Origin: Oscillospiraceae bacterium
Lineage (GTDB): Bacteria > Bacillota > Clostridia > Oscillospirales > CAG-272
Length of the DNA: 20,865 nt
Reading direction: 5' to 3'
NCBI GenBank assembly: GCA_015063655.1
Contig: SVTU01000002.1
Span: 17,741 to 38,605 of the forward strand
Below, piece by piece: positions 13,407 through 20,301 of the stretch. A model generated the notes under the pieces. It saw only the letters and a list, made by a program, of their open reading frames with translations, was not told the DNA's origin and made no database searches. The position numbers and the translations under genes were made by a program. The stretch's first letter is position 1. The number at the start of each line of letters is the position of its first letter.

Positions 13407-14588
13407 TCACTCCTTTTCAAACAGGGCGGTGAGGGGGCGGCCGTCGCACGAAAGGGGCACGCCCAAGGCATACGCTGCCGTAGCACCCACGCAGGAAAAG
13501 CCTTGCAGTGTGCCGAGTGACAGCGGGCGCACGCCGTGTCCCGCTACGAGCAGGGGGACGTATTCCCTTGTGTGGTCGGTGGTCTTGGTAAAGGTGGGGT
13601 CACAGCCGTGGTCGGCGGTGATCATGAAAAGGTCATGCTCACGCATGCGGGGCAAAAACGTGCCGAGCCATGCGTCAAATTCATTCAGAGCTTGCGCATA
13701 TCCCAGGGGGTCACGCCGATGCCCGTAGGCGGAATCAAAATCCACCAGGTTGACAAAGCAAAGTCCGCGGAAGGAGCGGTCAAGGTAGGCGGCGGTGAGG
13801 GCAAGTCCGTGGGCGTTGCTCTCGGTGTGCGTGGCTTCGGTGAAGCGCACGTCGGCGAAAATATCGGAGATCTTTCCAATGCTGATGCAGTCAAGTCCGC
13901 ATTCGCAAACGGCCTCGGGCAAGAGACCGTGCGGAGGCACGAGGGAAAAATCCTGCCGACCGTCGGTGCGGTAGTAAGCCCCCGACCGGCCCGCAAAGGG
14001 ACGGGCGATGACACGCCCTACGCCGTACTGACCGACAAGCAGCTTGCGTGCCGCACGGCACACGGAATACAGCTCGTCTCGGGGCAGGATATCCTCGTGG
14101 GCGGCGATCTGAAACACGCTGTCCGCCGAGGTGTAGACGATGAGCTTGCCCGTTTTGCGATGCTCGTCGCCGTAATCGGCAATGACCCTTGTACCCGAGT
14201 AGGGACGGTTGCACAGCACGTCATAGCCCGTGGCGGAGCGGAAGGCCTCGATCAGCTCATCGGGAAAGCCGCAGGGAAAAACGGGCATAGGCTGTTTTGA
14301 AATATGCCCCGCCAGCTCCCAATGACCCACGGTGGTATCCTTGCCCGCAGAGCGTTCGCCAAGGCGGGCGTGTGCGCCAAGCGGGGCAGATACGGCGGGA
14401 AGCTCATGCACTCCGTCGATATTGCCAAGCCCCAGGGAACGCAGGTGGGGAACGTGCAGGCGTCCCGTTTGTATGAGGGAGCGAAGGGTGTTCGCCCCCG
14501 TGTCGCCAAACGCTTCGGCATCGGCGGCCTCGCCGATGCCGAAGCTGTCAAGCACCACAAGAAAGACACGCTGATACGTCATCTTCAT
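13407..14588 (-). CDS. deoB: Phosphopentomutase
   Basis: DeoB interconverts ribose-1-phosphate and ribose-5-phosphate (and the deoxy forms), linking nucleoside phosphorolysis to central metabolism. The 393-residue protein fits the alkaline-phosphatase-superfamily DeoB class. Motifs include the metal site VVLDSFGIGEAADAEAFGDTGANT at the N-terminus, GKDTTVGHWELAG with the Thr that is phosphorylated, LVDFDSAYGHRRDP, and the C-terminal metal site ITADHGCDPTFTKTTDHTREYVPLLV. The ATG at 14588 is preferred because it begins 4 nt past the deoD stop; a second ATG two codons later is also possible. The ribosome site is weak, which suggests translational coupling to deoD. It is followed by cdd. Confidence 0.97.
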   Translation of the reverse strand: MKMTYQRVFLVVLDSFGIGEAADAEAFGDTGANTLRSLIQTGRLHVPHLRSLGLGNIDGVHELPAVSAPLGAHARLGERSAGKDTTVGHWELAGHISKQPMPVFPCGFPDELIEAFRSATGYDVLCNRPYSGTRVIADYGDEHRKTGKLIVYTSADSVFQIAAHEDILPRDELYSVCRAARKLLVGQYGVGRVIARPFAGRSGAYYRTDGRQDFSLVPPHGLLPEAVCECGLDCISIGKISDIFADVRFTEATHTESNAHGLALTAAYLDRSFRGLCFVNLVDFDSAYGHRRDPLGYAQALNEFDAWLGTFLPRMREHDLFMITADHGCDPTFTKTTDHTREYVPLLVAGHGVRPLSLGTLQGFSCVGATAAYALGVPLSCDGRPLTALFEKE

Positions 14589-14592
14589 ACTG

Positions 14593-15321
14593 TCAGCCCA
14601 TGGCCTGCGCCGTGCGCAGAGCAAGGGTCATCATATCGGTAAAGGAAGTCTGCCTTGCCTCGGCATCCAATGCCTCACCCGTGATGAGTGAGTCGGATAC
14701 CGTGCAGACGGCAAGCGCACGCTTGCCCAGGCGGGCGGCATTCATATACAGAGCGGCGGCCTCCATCTCTACGGCCAGCACGCCCATGCGGCGCCAAGCG
14801 GCATTGGCGTTGGGATCGTCATCATAAAAGGTATCGGAGGAGAGCAGGTTGCCTACGTGATAGGTGAGGCCTAGGCTGTCGGCAACCGAAACGGCCTTTT
14901 GCAAAAGCGTAAAATCCGCCAAGGGGGCAAAGGTGCCGGGCAGGCGGTATTGCTCGGCATAGCGGGAATTGGTACAAGCTCCCATGCCGAGCACGATGTC
15001 TCGAACACGGACGTCCTTTTGCATCGCGCCTGCCGAGCCGATGCGAATGATGTTGTCCACGCCAAAGGCACTGTACAGCTCGTAGCTGTAAATGCCGATG
15101 GACGGCATGCCCATACCGCTGGCCATAACGGAGACGGGCGTTCCCTCAAAGGTACCCGTATAGCCCTGCACGCCGCGCACGTTGTTAAAGAGAACGGCGT
15201 TCTCCAAAAAATGCTCGGCAACGAAGCGGGCACGCAGAGGGTCGCCGGGCATCAGCACGGTGGGTGCGATCTGCTCGGGGGTAGCGGCAATGTGTGGGGT
15301 GGGATAGGAAAGCTCAGACAT
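14593..15321 (-). CDS. deoD: Purine-nucleoside phosphorylase (DeoD type)
   Basis: DeoD cleaves purine (deoxy)nucleosides with phosphate to the free base and (deoxy)ribose-1-phosphate, which DeoB then isomerises. The 242-residue protein fits the hexameric class. Visible motifs are the phosphate-binding GDPLRARFVAEHFL, the GMGMPSIGIYSYEL core, IRIGSAGAMQKDVRVRDIVLG, VEMEAAALYMNA with the ribose-binding Glu, and VSDSLITGE containing the catalytic Asp. The start ATG has a GGAAGA-type ribosome site. It lies 27 nt downstream of the HD-domain gene and 4 nt upstream of deoB. Confidence 0.97.
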   Translation of the reverse strand: MSELSYPTPHIAATPEQIAPTVLMPGDPLRARFVAEHFLENAVLFNNVRGVQGYTGTFEGTPVSVMASGMGMPSIGIYSYELYSAFGVDNIIRIGSAGAMQKDVRVRDIVLGMGACTNSRYAEQYRLPGTFAPLADFTLLQKAVSVADSLGLTYHVGNLLSSDTFYDDDPNANAAWRRMGVLAVEMEAAALYMNAARLGKRALAVCTVSDSLITGEALDAEARQTSFTDMMTLALRTAQAMG

Positions 15322-15348
15322 ATCAATCTTCCTTTCTGTTTTGTTCGA

Positions 15349-15948
15349 TCAGCCCTGCGGGGGCGGTTGGATGCCCTCCATGTAGTAGGAGGCCTCCATG
15401 TCCGCTACGCACAGAGCAAAGGCGAGTGGGAACATCTCCAGGGCCTTTCCGACCTGGTTGGCGTCCTCGGGACCCGAGAAGCCCATGTGATAGCGAATGG
15501 CAAAGGCCTCGTCACGTGTCAGGCGCATATAGCCCGAGATGATGTATACCGATTTTTCACCGTGGCCGTAGGGGAGATTATCCTCGATGGTGTAGTAGGG
15601 AACAGCCTCCCACACACCGTTGCGCTTGACGTTTCGCATTTCGGTGCGGTAAAAATTGACCTTGCACAAGTCGTGGAGCAGGGCGGCAATGGCGAGGCTC
15701 TCCTCGGAGAAGGTGAAGCCGTATGTTTCGGCAAAGCGGGGACGCTTCACAAAGTCGCACAGACATTCGTAGACGTTGAGACTATGCTCAAGCAGGCCGC
15801 CCTCGTACGAGCCGTGAAAGCGGGTGGAGGCGGGAGCGGTGAAGAAATCCGAGCGGTCGGGAGATGTCAGCCATTCGAGCAGCTTATCTGCCCCCTCACG
15901 GTGAATGCAGGAACGGTATATTTCTATAAATTTCTCTCTGTTTGTCAT
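15349..15948 (-). CDS. HD-domain metal-dependent phosphohydrolase-like protein
   Basis: This 199-residue protein carries a clear HD-domain pattern: GGLLEHSLNVYECL (His55), then ALLHDLCKVNFY (the His92-Asp93 doublet), and a later IRYHMGF with another possible metal-ligand His. HD proteins typically hydrolyse phosphoesters in nucleotides or act as nucleases; the substrate here is not evident. It is first in the nucleoside-salvage operon, which suggests a nucleotide-related substrate. The ATG at 15948 is chosen because the promoter at 15994-16022 would start transcription near 15987, downstream of any longer in-frame start. AAAGGA lies about 10 nt upstream. Confidence 0.87.
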   Translation of the reverse strand: MTNREKFIEIYRSCIHREGADKLLEWLTSPDRSDFFTAPASTRFHGSYEGGLLEHSLNVYECLCDFVKRPRFAETYGFTFSEESLAIAALLHDLCKVNFYRTEMRNVKRNGVWEAVPYYTIEDNLPYGHGEKSVYIISGYMRLTRDEAFAIRYHMGFSGPEDANQVGKALEMFPLAFALCVADMEASYYMEGIQPPPQG

Positions 15949-15993
15949 AATGTTGGCATCCTTTCGCACAATATAGATACTATTACAGCTTAT

Positions 15994-16022
15994 ATTGTAC
16001 CATACCCCCGTCGGGAAATCAA
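15994..16022 (-). promoter_or_regulatory. Promoter of the HD-deoD-deoB-cdd-ABC operon
   Basis: On the minus strand, -35 TTGATT (16017-16022), a 17-nt spacer and -10 TACAAT (15994-15999) with an extended -10 TG one base before it. No promoter of similar quality was noticed inside the seven-gene run down to 8885. Confidence 0.75.
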
Positions 16023-16117
16023 GAGCCTGCGCCATTTTGGATGGCGTACTTTTTTAAAAAAACGTATATATCGATGGAAAAATGCGGAATTTTTGGGAAG
16101 GAATTGTTATCGTGACC

Positions 16118-16130
16118 ATGAATTGTTCAT
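16118..16130. promoter_or_regulatory. Possible operator at the glycogen promoter
   Basis: ATGAA-TTG-TTCAT is a perfect inverted repeat whose last base is the first base of the -35 hexamer, a position suited to repression. Just upstream, TGTTATCGTGACCA (16105-16118) resembles a catabolite-responsive element with two mismatches to TGWNANCGNTNWCA. Both are suggestions from sequence shape. Confidence 0.35.
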
Positions 16131-16158
16131 TGACAAAAAAAGGATAGCGTGATATAAT
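16130..16158 (+). promoter_or_regulatory. Sigma-A promoter of the glycogen operon
   Basis: A perfect -35 TTGACA (16130-16135), exactly 17 nt, and a perfect -10 TATAAT (16153-16158) with an extended -10 TG one base before it. Transcription should start near 16165, which excludes the ATG at 16170 as a normal start and supports 16224. Confidence 0.92.
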
Positions 16159-16223
16159 TAGTATAAGGAATGATTTATATGCCCACCGAAGCGGAAAAGG
16201 GCGAGGAAGGAGAAGGACACCGT

Positions 16224-17846
16224 ATGAAACAGCTGACCGAGGCGGACTTCTCTCTTTCTTCCTTTTTCGATGGAACAGCCGAGCATGCCCAAGCCTTTTT
16301 CGGTGCATGCGTGACCGAGGCAGGCATACGCCTGCGGCTGTATGCTCCGCATGCCTTGTCGGCAGAGGTGCTTCGTGAGGACGGGCAAGGAATTCTCTCT
16401 CTTACCCCCTCGGGGCAGGGTGTGTTTGAGGGAACAGCCCCTCGGGGCGCTCTTGAGAGCGGCGTTGGCTATCGCTATACCGTGACGGGCGCGAACGGGG
16501 AGCAGAAAAGCTATCCCGATCCGTACGCTCTGCAAACCAAGCGCATAGGGAACGAGGTGTATGCTACGGTCGATCGGCCGACCCTGCCCGCATGGCGGGA
16601 CAGCGGCTGGTTTTCGTATGCCGAGCGCACCGCCAAAGAGACTGCCAAGCACCCCTGGCACGCCTATGAGGTGCATGCGGCCACCCTTCTTTTCGGGTGC
16701 GGCCGAGAGAAAACGGAGCATGCTGTTACCGAGCTGATGATATATGCCAAGCGCATGGGCTATACGCACCTATGTCTGATGCCGCTTGGGCAGAACGAGA
16801 CAGAGGGAGCATGGGGCTATCAGCCTATATGCCCCTTGGCACCTGCCGCCGAGGTCCTCTCCCCCGAGGGCGTAGCGCACCTCGTAGGGGCGGCGCATGA
16901 GGCGGGGCTTGGCGTTCTGATGGATACCGTTCCGCCTGCGGATATGGCGGAGGGGGCATCGTGGTCGCTGTGGCTGACAGCCTGTACCCACTGGCTGACG
17001 GCCTATCATTTGGACGGCCTGCGCCTGTGCTACGTGCGGGAGCTTGCACAGCAGGGGCATGCCAAGCGTCTGTGCTATATGACCGAGAGGCTTCACCGAG
17101 CCGTGCCCCGTGCCGTGCTTGTGTCGGATGCCCCGACGGCGGACGTGCCTGTGCTTGGCACGGAGGGCGAGGCGTTGGGCTTTGACTTAGCCTGGAGCCG
17201 CACGTGGCGTGAGCAGACGCTCTCCTTTCTTGCCTCGGCGGGACAAAGGGGACAGCTGTGTCCCGAAACGAGCGGCAGGGAGCTGTTGGCCTTGTCGCAC
17301 GATGACGTTTGCCCGCCTCTGGGGTCGCTTTTCTCACGTGTGGCGGGTGACGAGAGCCTGCGGCTTGCCGTTCTGCGTGCCTATATGGCACACAGAATGT
17401 GGTACGTGGGAAAAAAACTGACCTTTATGGGCTGTGACGTGGCATGGAATGAGGCGTTTGAGCCGATGAGGGCTGTGCCGTGGGGTAAGCAAGTACCCAC
17501 AGACAGACAGACGTATGTTCGCTGTATGGCCTCGCTCGGACAGTACTATCTTGCCTGTCCTGCCTTGTGGGGGGACGGTATGCGTCTGCTTGCATCGGGC
17601 GAGCCGCTTGCGGTGTATGAGCGGTATGCCCCGAGCGGAGAGACGGTAATGGCCTTGATCAACCTAACGGAGAGGATGCTGACGTGGACGCCGTCGGGCA
17701 AGGACTGCTTGTCCTATGAGGTGCTGTTTTCCACAGACCGTGTCGAATACGGCGGTATGGGACGGTCGATCGAAACGACGAGGGCATGTGTGAGCGTGCC
17801 GCCATATACGGCCATGCTTATAGGTATGGCAAAAAACAGAGCATAA
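16224..17846 (+). CDS. GlgB-like protein lacking branching-enzyme catalytic residues
   Basis: This 540-residue protein aligns by eye with 1,4-alpha-glucan branching enzymes (GH13, usually 620-730 residues). Signatures in order are SSFFDGTAEHAQAFFGA; a CBM48 domain (about residues 30-110); AYEVHAATL; MGYTHLCLMPL; GAWGYQPICPLAP; LDGLRL; LALSHDDVCPPLGSLFSRVAGDE; and MWYVGKKLTFMGCDVAW. Catalytic positions are altered. Region I reads DTVPPAD where DxVPxHF is normal (His lost). The nucleophile Asp after LDGLR is Cys269. The acid/base Glu of AEEST is Asp302, in SDAPT. Only the region IV His359-Asp360 is kept. About 30-40 residues between regions I and II are missing. ATG 16224 has AAGGAGAAGG upstream. 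It occupies the first slot of the glg operon, where an active glgB is usual, so it may be a regulatory or glucan-binding pseudoenzyme. Confidence 0.85.
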   Translation: MKQLTEADFSLSSFFDGTAEHAQAFFGACVTEAGIRLRLYAPHALSAEVLREDGQGILSLTPSGQGVFEGTAPRGALESGVGYRYTVTGANGEQKSYPDPYALQTKRIGNEVYATVDRPTLPAWRDSGWFSYAERTAKETAKHPWHAYEVHAATLLFGCGREKTEHAVTELMIYAKRMGYTHLCLMPLGQNETEGAWGYQPICPLAPAAEVLSPEGVAHLVGAAHEAGLGVLMDTVPPADMAEGASWSLWLTACTHWLTAYHLDGLRLCYVRELAQQGHAKRLCYMTERLHRAVPRAVLVSDAPTADVPVLGTEGEALGFDLAWSRTWREQTLSFLASAGQRGQLCPETSGRELLALSHDDVCPPLGSLFSRVAGDESLRLAVLRAYMAHRMWYVGKKLTFMGCDVAWNEAFEPMRAVPWGKQVPTDRQTYVRCMASLGQYYLACPALWGDGMRLLASGEPLAVYERYAPSGETVMALINLTERMLTWTPSGKDCLSYEVLFSTDRVEYGGMGRSIETTRACVSVPPYTAMLIGMAKNRA

Positions 17847-17888
17847 ACCACGAGGGTGGTACCAATAAAACAAGCAAAGGAGATCATC

Positions 17889-19082
17889 ATGTTTCGCAAA
17901 AAAGAATGTGTAGCCATGCTGTTGGCGGGCGGACAGGGAAGCCGTCTGTATGCGCTGACGGAGAAAACGGCAAAGCCTGCCGTATCCTTTGGAGGAAAGT
18001 ACCGCATCATTGACTTTCCGCTTTCCAACTGTATCAATTCAGGGGTGGATACGGTTGGCGTACTGACGCAGTATCAGCCCCTTGTACTGAACGATTACAT
18101 TGGAAACGGCCTGCCGTGGGATCTTGACCGAGCCAACGGCGGTGTGAAGATATTGCCCCCCTATCAGGGAAAGAACGGAGCAGACTGGTATCGGGGAACG
18201 GCCAACGCCATCTACCAGAACATGGAGTTTATCAAGCTATACGATCCCGATTACGTGCTGATCCTGTCGGGAGACCATATCTACAGCATGGATTATGCTG
18301 CCATGTTGGATTACCACAAGAAGATGAATGCCGACTGCACCATTGCGGTCATTGAGGTCCCCATGGAGGAGGCAAGCCGCTTCGGTATTCTCAGCACCGA
18401 GGAGGACGGCAAGATCTATAAGTTCTCCGAGAAGCCCAAGAAGCCCGATAGCAACAAGGCCTCCATGGGTATCTATATCTTCAATAAGGATAAGCTGTTT
18501 GAGTATCTGTGCGCCGATGCCTCGGATCCCGACAGTGCCAACGATTTCGGTAAGAACATCATTCCCGCCATGCTTTCGGCAGGAGAGCGCATGTATGCGT
18601 ATCCCTTTGCGGGCTATTGGAAGGACGTGGGAACGATCGACTCTCTCTGGGAGGCCAATATGGATCTTCTCGGTGAGTCGCCCGCCTTGTCCTTGAACGA
18701 TGAGGGCTGGCGCATTTATTCCCGTCACGGCGCATCCTCTCCGCAGTTTGTGGGTGAGGACGCCAAGGTGGTCAACAGCTCGGTCACGCAGGGCTGTGAG
18801 ATACACGGCACGGTGCGCAACTCCGTGATCGGAAGCGGTGTGCGTATTATGAAGGGTGCCGTTGTGGAGGACAGCGTGATATTTGATAACGTGGTGATCG
18901 GCGAGGGCGCCGCGGTGCGTTACTGTATGCTGGATTCCTCCGTTACCGTCGGAAAGGGTGCTTCGGTAGGCGTGGCACGTGACACGGCCTGCGGCATCAC
19001 GGTGCTGGGAAACGGCGTGAGCGTGCCCGAGCATGCGGTGATCGGCGACAATGCCATGATTTCGGAATGGAAGGGAGAATAA
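17889..19082 (+). CDS. glgC: Glucose-1-phosphate adenylyltransferase
   Basis: GlgC makes ADP-glucose from glucose-1-phosphate and ATP, the committed step of glycogen synthesis. The 397-residue protein has the nucleotidyltransferase core with the intact glycine-rich loop (MLLAGGQGSRLYALTEKTAKPAVSFGGKYRIIDFPLSN), WYRGTANAIYQN, ILSGDHIYSMDY with the metal-binding Asp, EKPKKPDSNKASMGIYIF, and a C-terminal left-handed beta-helix (about residues 290-390). The start ATG at 17889 has AAAGGAG six nt upstream; a GTG 33 nt earlier has no ribosome site. It lies 42 nt after the GlgB-like gene, and glgD begins 4 nt after its stop. Confidence 0.97.
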   Translation: MFRKKECVAMLLAGGQGSRLYALTEKTAKPAVSFGGKYRIIDFPLSNCINSGVDTVGVLTQYQPLVLNDYIGNGLPWDLDRANGGVKILPPYQGKNGADWYRGTANAIYQNMEFIKLYDPDYVLILSGDHIYSMDYAAMLDYHKKMNADCTIAVIEVPMEEASRFGILSTEEDGKIYKFSEKPKKPDSNKASMGIYIFNKDKLFEYLCADASDPDSANDFGKNIIPAMLSAGERMYAYPFAGYWKDVGTIDSLWEANMDLLGESPALSLNDEGWRIYSRHGASSPQFVGEDAKVVNSSVTQGCEIHGTVRNSVIGSGVRIMKGAVVEDSVIFDNVVIGEGAAVRYCMLDSSVTVGKGASVGVARDTACGITVLGNGVSVPEHAVIGDNAMISEWKGE

Positions 19083-19086
19083 GACG

Positions 19087-20220
19087 ATGACAGTTGCAGG
19101 CTTGATCTTTTCGAATATTCACGATTCCGCTATTCCCGAGCTGACCGCCATGCGTACCATGGCGTCCGTGCCCTTTGGCTGTCGGTATCGCCTTGTGGAC
19201 TTCCCGCTGTCCAACATGGTCAATTCGGGTATCACCAAGGTGGGTATCATCACACATAACAATTACCGGTCTCTGATGGACCATATCGGAACGGGTAAGG
19301 ACTGGGATCTGGCTCGCCGCTCGGGCGGTATCAAATTCCTGCCCCCCTTTATCACCGCCTATGAGAACGCAGGCTCGTCCACGCTGTATTCCACACGCCT
19401 TGAGGCATTGCTGGGCGCCACCAACTTTATCTCCCGCTGTAACGAGGATTATATCGTATTTTCGGATTGTGACGTTATTTGTAACATCGATCTCTCCGAG
19501 GTGTTGGAGGCTCATGAGCAAAAGGGAGCGGATCTGACCATTGTGACCCGTTCGTTTGCTCCGTCCGAGGCATTCCACCCCGAGGATATGTATGAGGTCA
19601 AGAGCGATGTCGACGGCAGAGTGACCGAGGTGACGGGCTATGCGCCCAAGCACCGTGCCGTAACGGTCAGCTCCAATATTATGGTGATCCGCCGTACCTT
19701 CCTGCTCGGTCTTTTGCAGGAGGCTATGACACGGGGCTACCGTGATTTTTACCGTGATCTTGTTCGTAAGATCGTGTCCAAGAGCCGTGTGTACGCCTAT
19801 CCGTACGAGGGTGCTTTTTTGCAGATCACCTCAATGGAGAGCTACTACGCCTGCTCGATGCGCCTCTTGGAGCAGGACGTTCGGAAGGGCTTGTTTAACG
19901 TGCGCCACCGCCCCGTTTTGACCAAGGTGCGCAACAGTGCCCCCACCATCTATTCCGCCAATGCCAAGGTCAGCAATTCCTACGTGGCAGACGGCTGTAT
20001 TATTGAAGGAACGGTGGAAAACTCCATCATCTTCCGCGGTGTAAAGGTGGGCAAGGGCACGGTGATCCGCAATTCCATTCTGCTTCAGGATACCTATACG
20101 GGTAACAACGTGGAGCTGAACTGCGTGATCACCGATAAGAACGTGCTTATCAAGGACGGCCGCAGGCTGTCAGGGCACGAAAGCATGCCGTTCTACATTG
20201 GAAAGGGAAGAATGGTATAA
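19087..20220 (+). CDS. glgD: GlgD, ADP-glucose pyrophosphorylase partner subunit
   Basis: GlgD is a GlgC paralogue found in Bacillota that joins GlgC in a mixed enzyme (established for Geobacillus) and raises its activity; alone it is poorly active. The 377-residue protein matches the family: MTVAGLIFSNIHDSAIPELTAMRTMASVPFGCRYRLVDFPLSNMVNSGI, in which the GGxGxRL loop of GlgC is missing as expected, then GTGKDWDLARRSGGIKFLPPF and a beta-helix end (NSAPTIYSANAKVSNSYVADGCIIEGTVENSIIFRGVKVGKGTVIRNS). A GGGAG site precedes the ATG, and the gene is 4 nt downstream of glgC. Confidence 0.97.
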   Translation: MTVAGLIFSNIHDSAIPELTAMRTMASVPFGCRYRLVDFPLSNMVNSGITKVGIITHNNYRSLMDHIGTGKDWDLARRSGGIKFLPPFITAYENAGSSTLYSTRLEALLGATNFISRCNEDYIVFSDCDVICNIDLSEVLEAHEQKGADLTIVTRSFAPSEAFHPEDMYEVKSDVDGRVTEVTGYAPKHRAVTVSSNIMVIRRTFLLGLLQEAMTRGYRDFYRDLVRKIVSKSRVYAYPYEGAFLQITSMESYYACSMRLLEQDVRKGLFNVRHRPVLTKVRNSAPTIYSANAKVSNSYVADGCIIEGTVENSIIFRGVKVGKGTVIRNSILLQDTYTGNNVELNCVITDKNVLIKDGRRLSGHESMPFYIGKGRMV

Positions 20221-20233
20221 GCTGAATTCACTG

Positions 20234-20279
20234 TCCTGCGGCAGGCCTCGGTTCTTGCGCCGAGACTTGCCCTGCAGGA
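20234..20279 (+). promoter_or_regulatory. Imperfect hairpin between glgD and glgA
   Basis: TCCTGCGGCAGGCCTCGG (20234-20251) can pair with CCGAGACTTGCCCTGCAGGA (20260-20279) with mismatches, around an 8-nt loop. No T-tract follows, so a full terminator is unlikely. It ends about 20 nt before the glgA start and may tune mRNA stability or relative expression. Confidence 0.5.
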
Positions 20280-20301
20280 GAATTAGAAAGGAACCCATAG
20301 C

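Noticed and set aside
14899..16152. Open frame of 417 codons on the plus strand
   Set aside because: Antisense to deoD and the HD gene, and it crosses two promoters; no domain seen.
16170..16223. Upstream ATG giving the GlgB-like protein 18 more residues
   Set aside because: It would start about 5 nt after the predicted transcription start, whereas ATG 16224 has a strong ribosome site.
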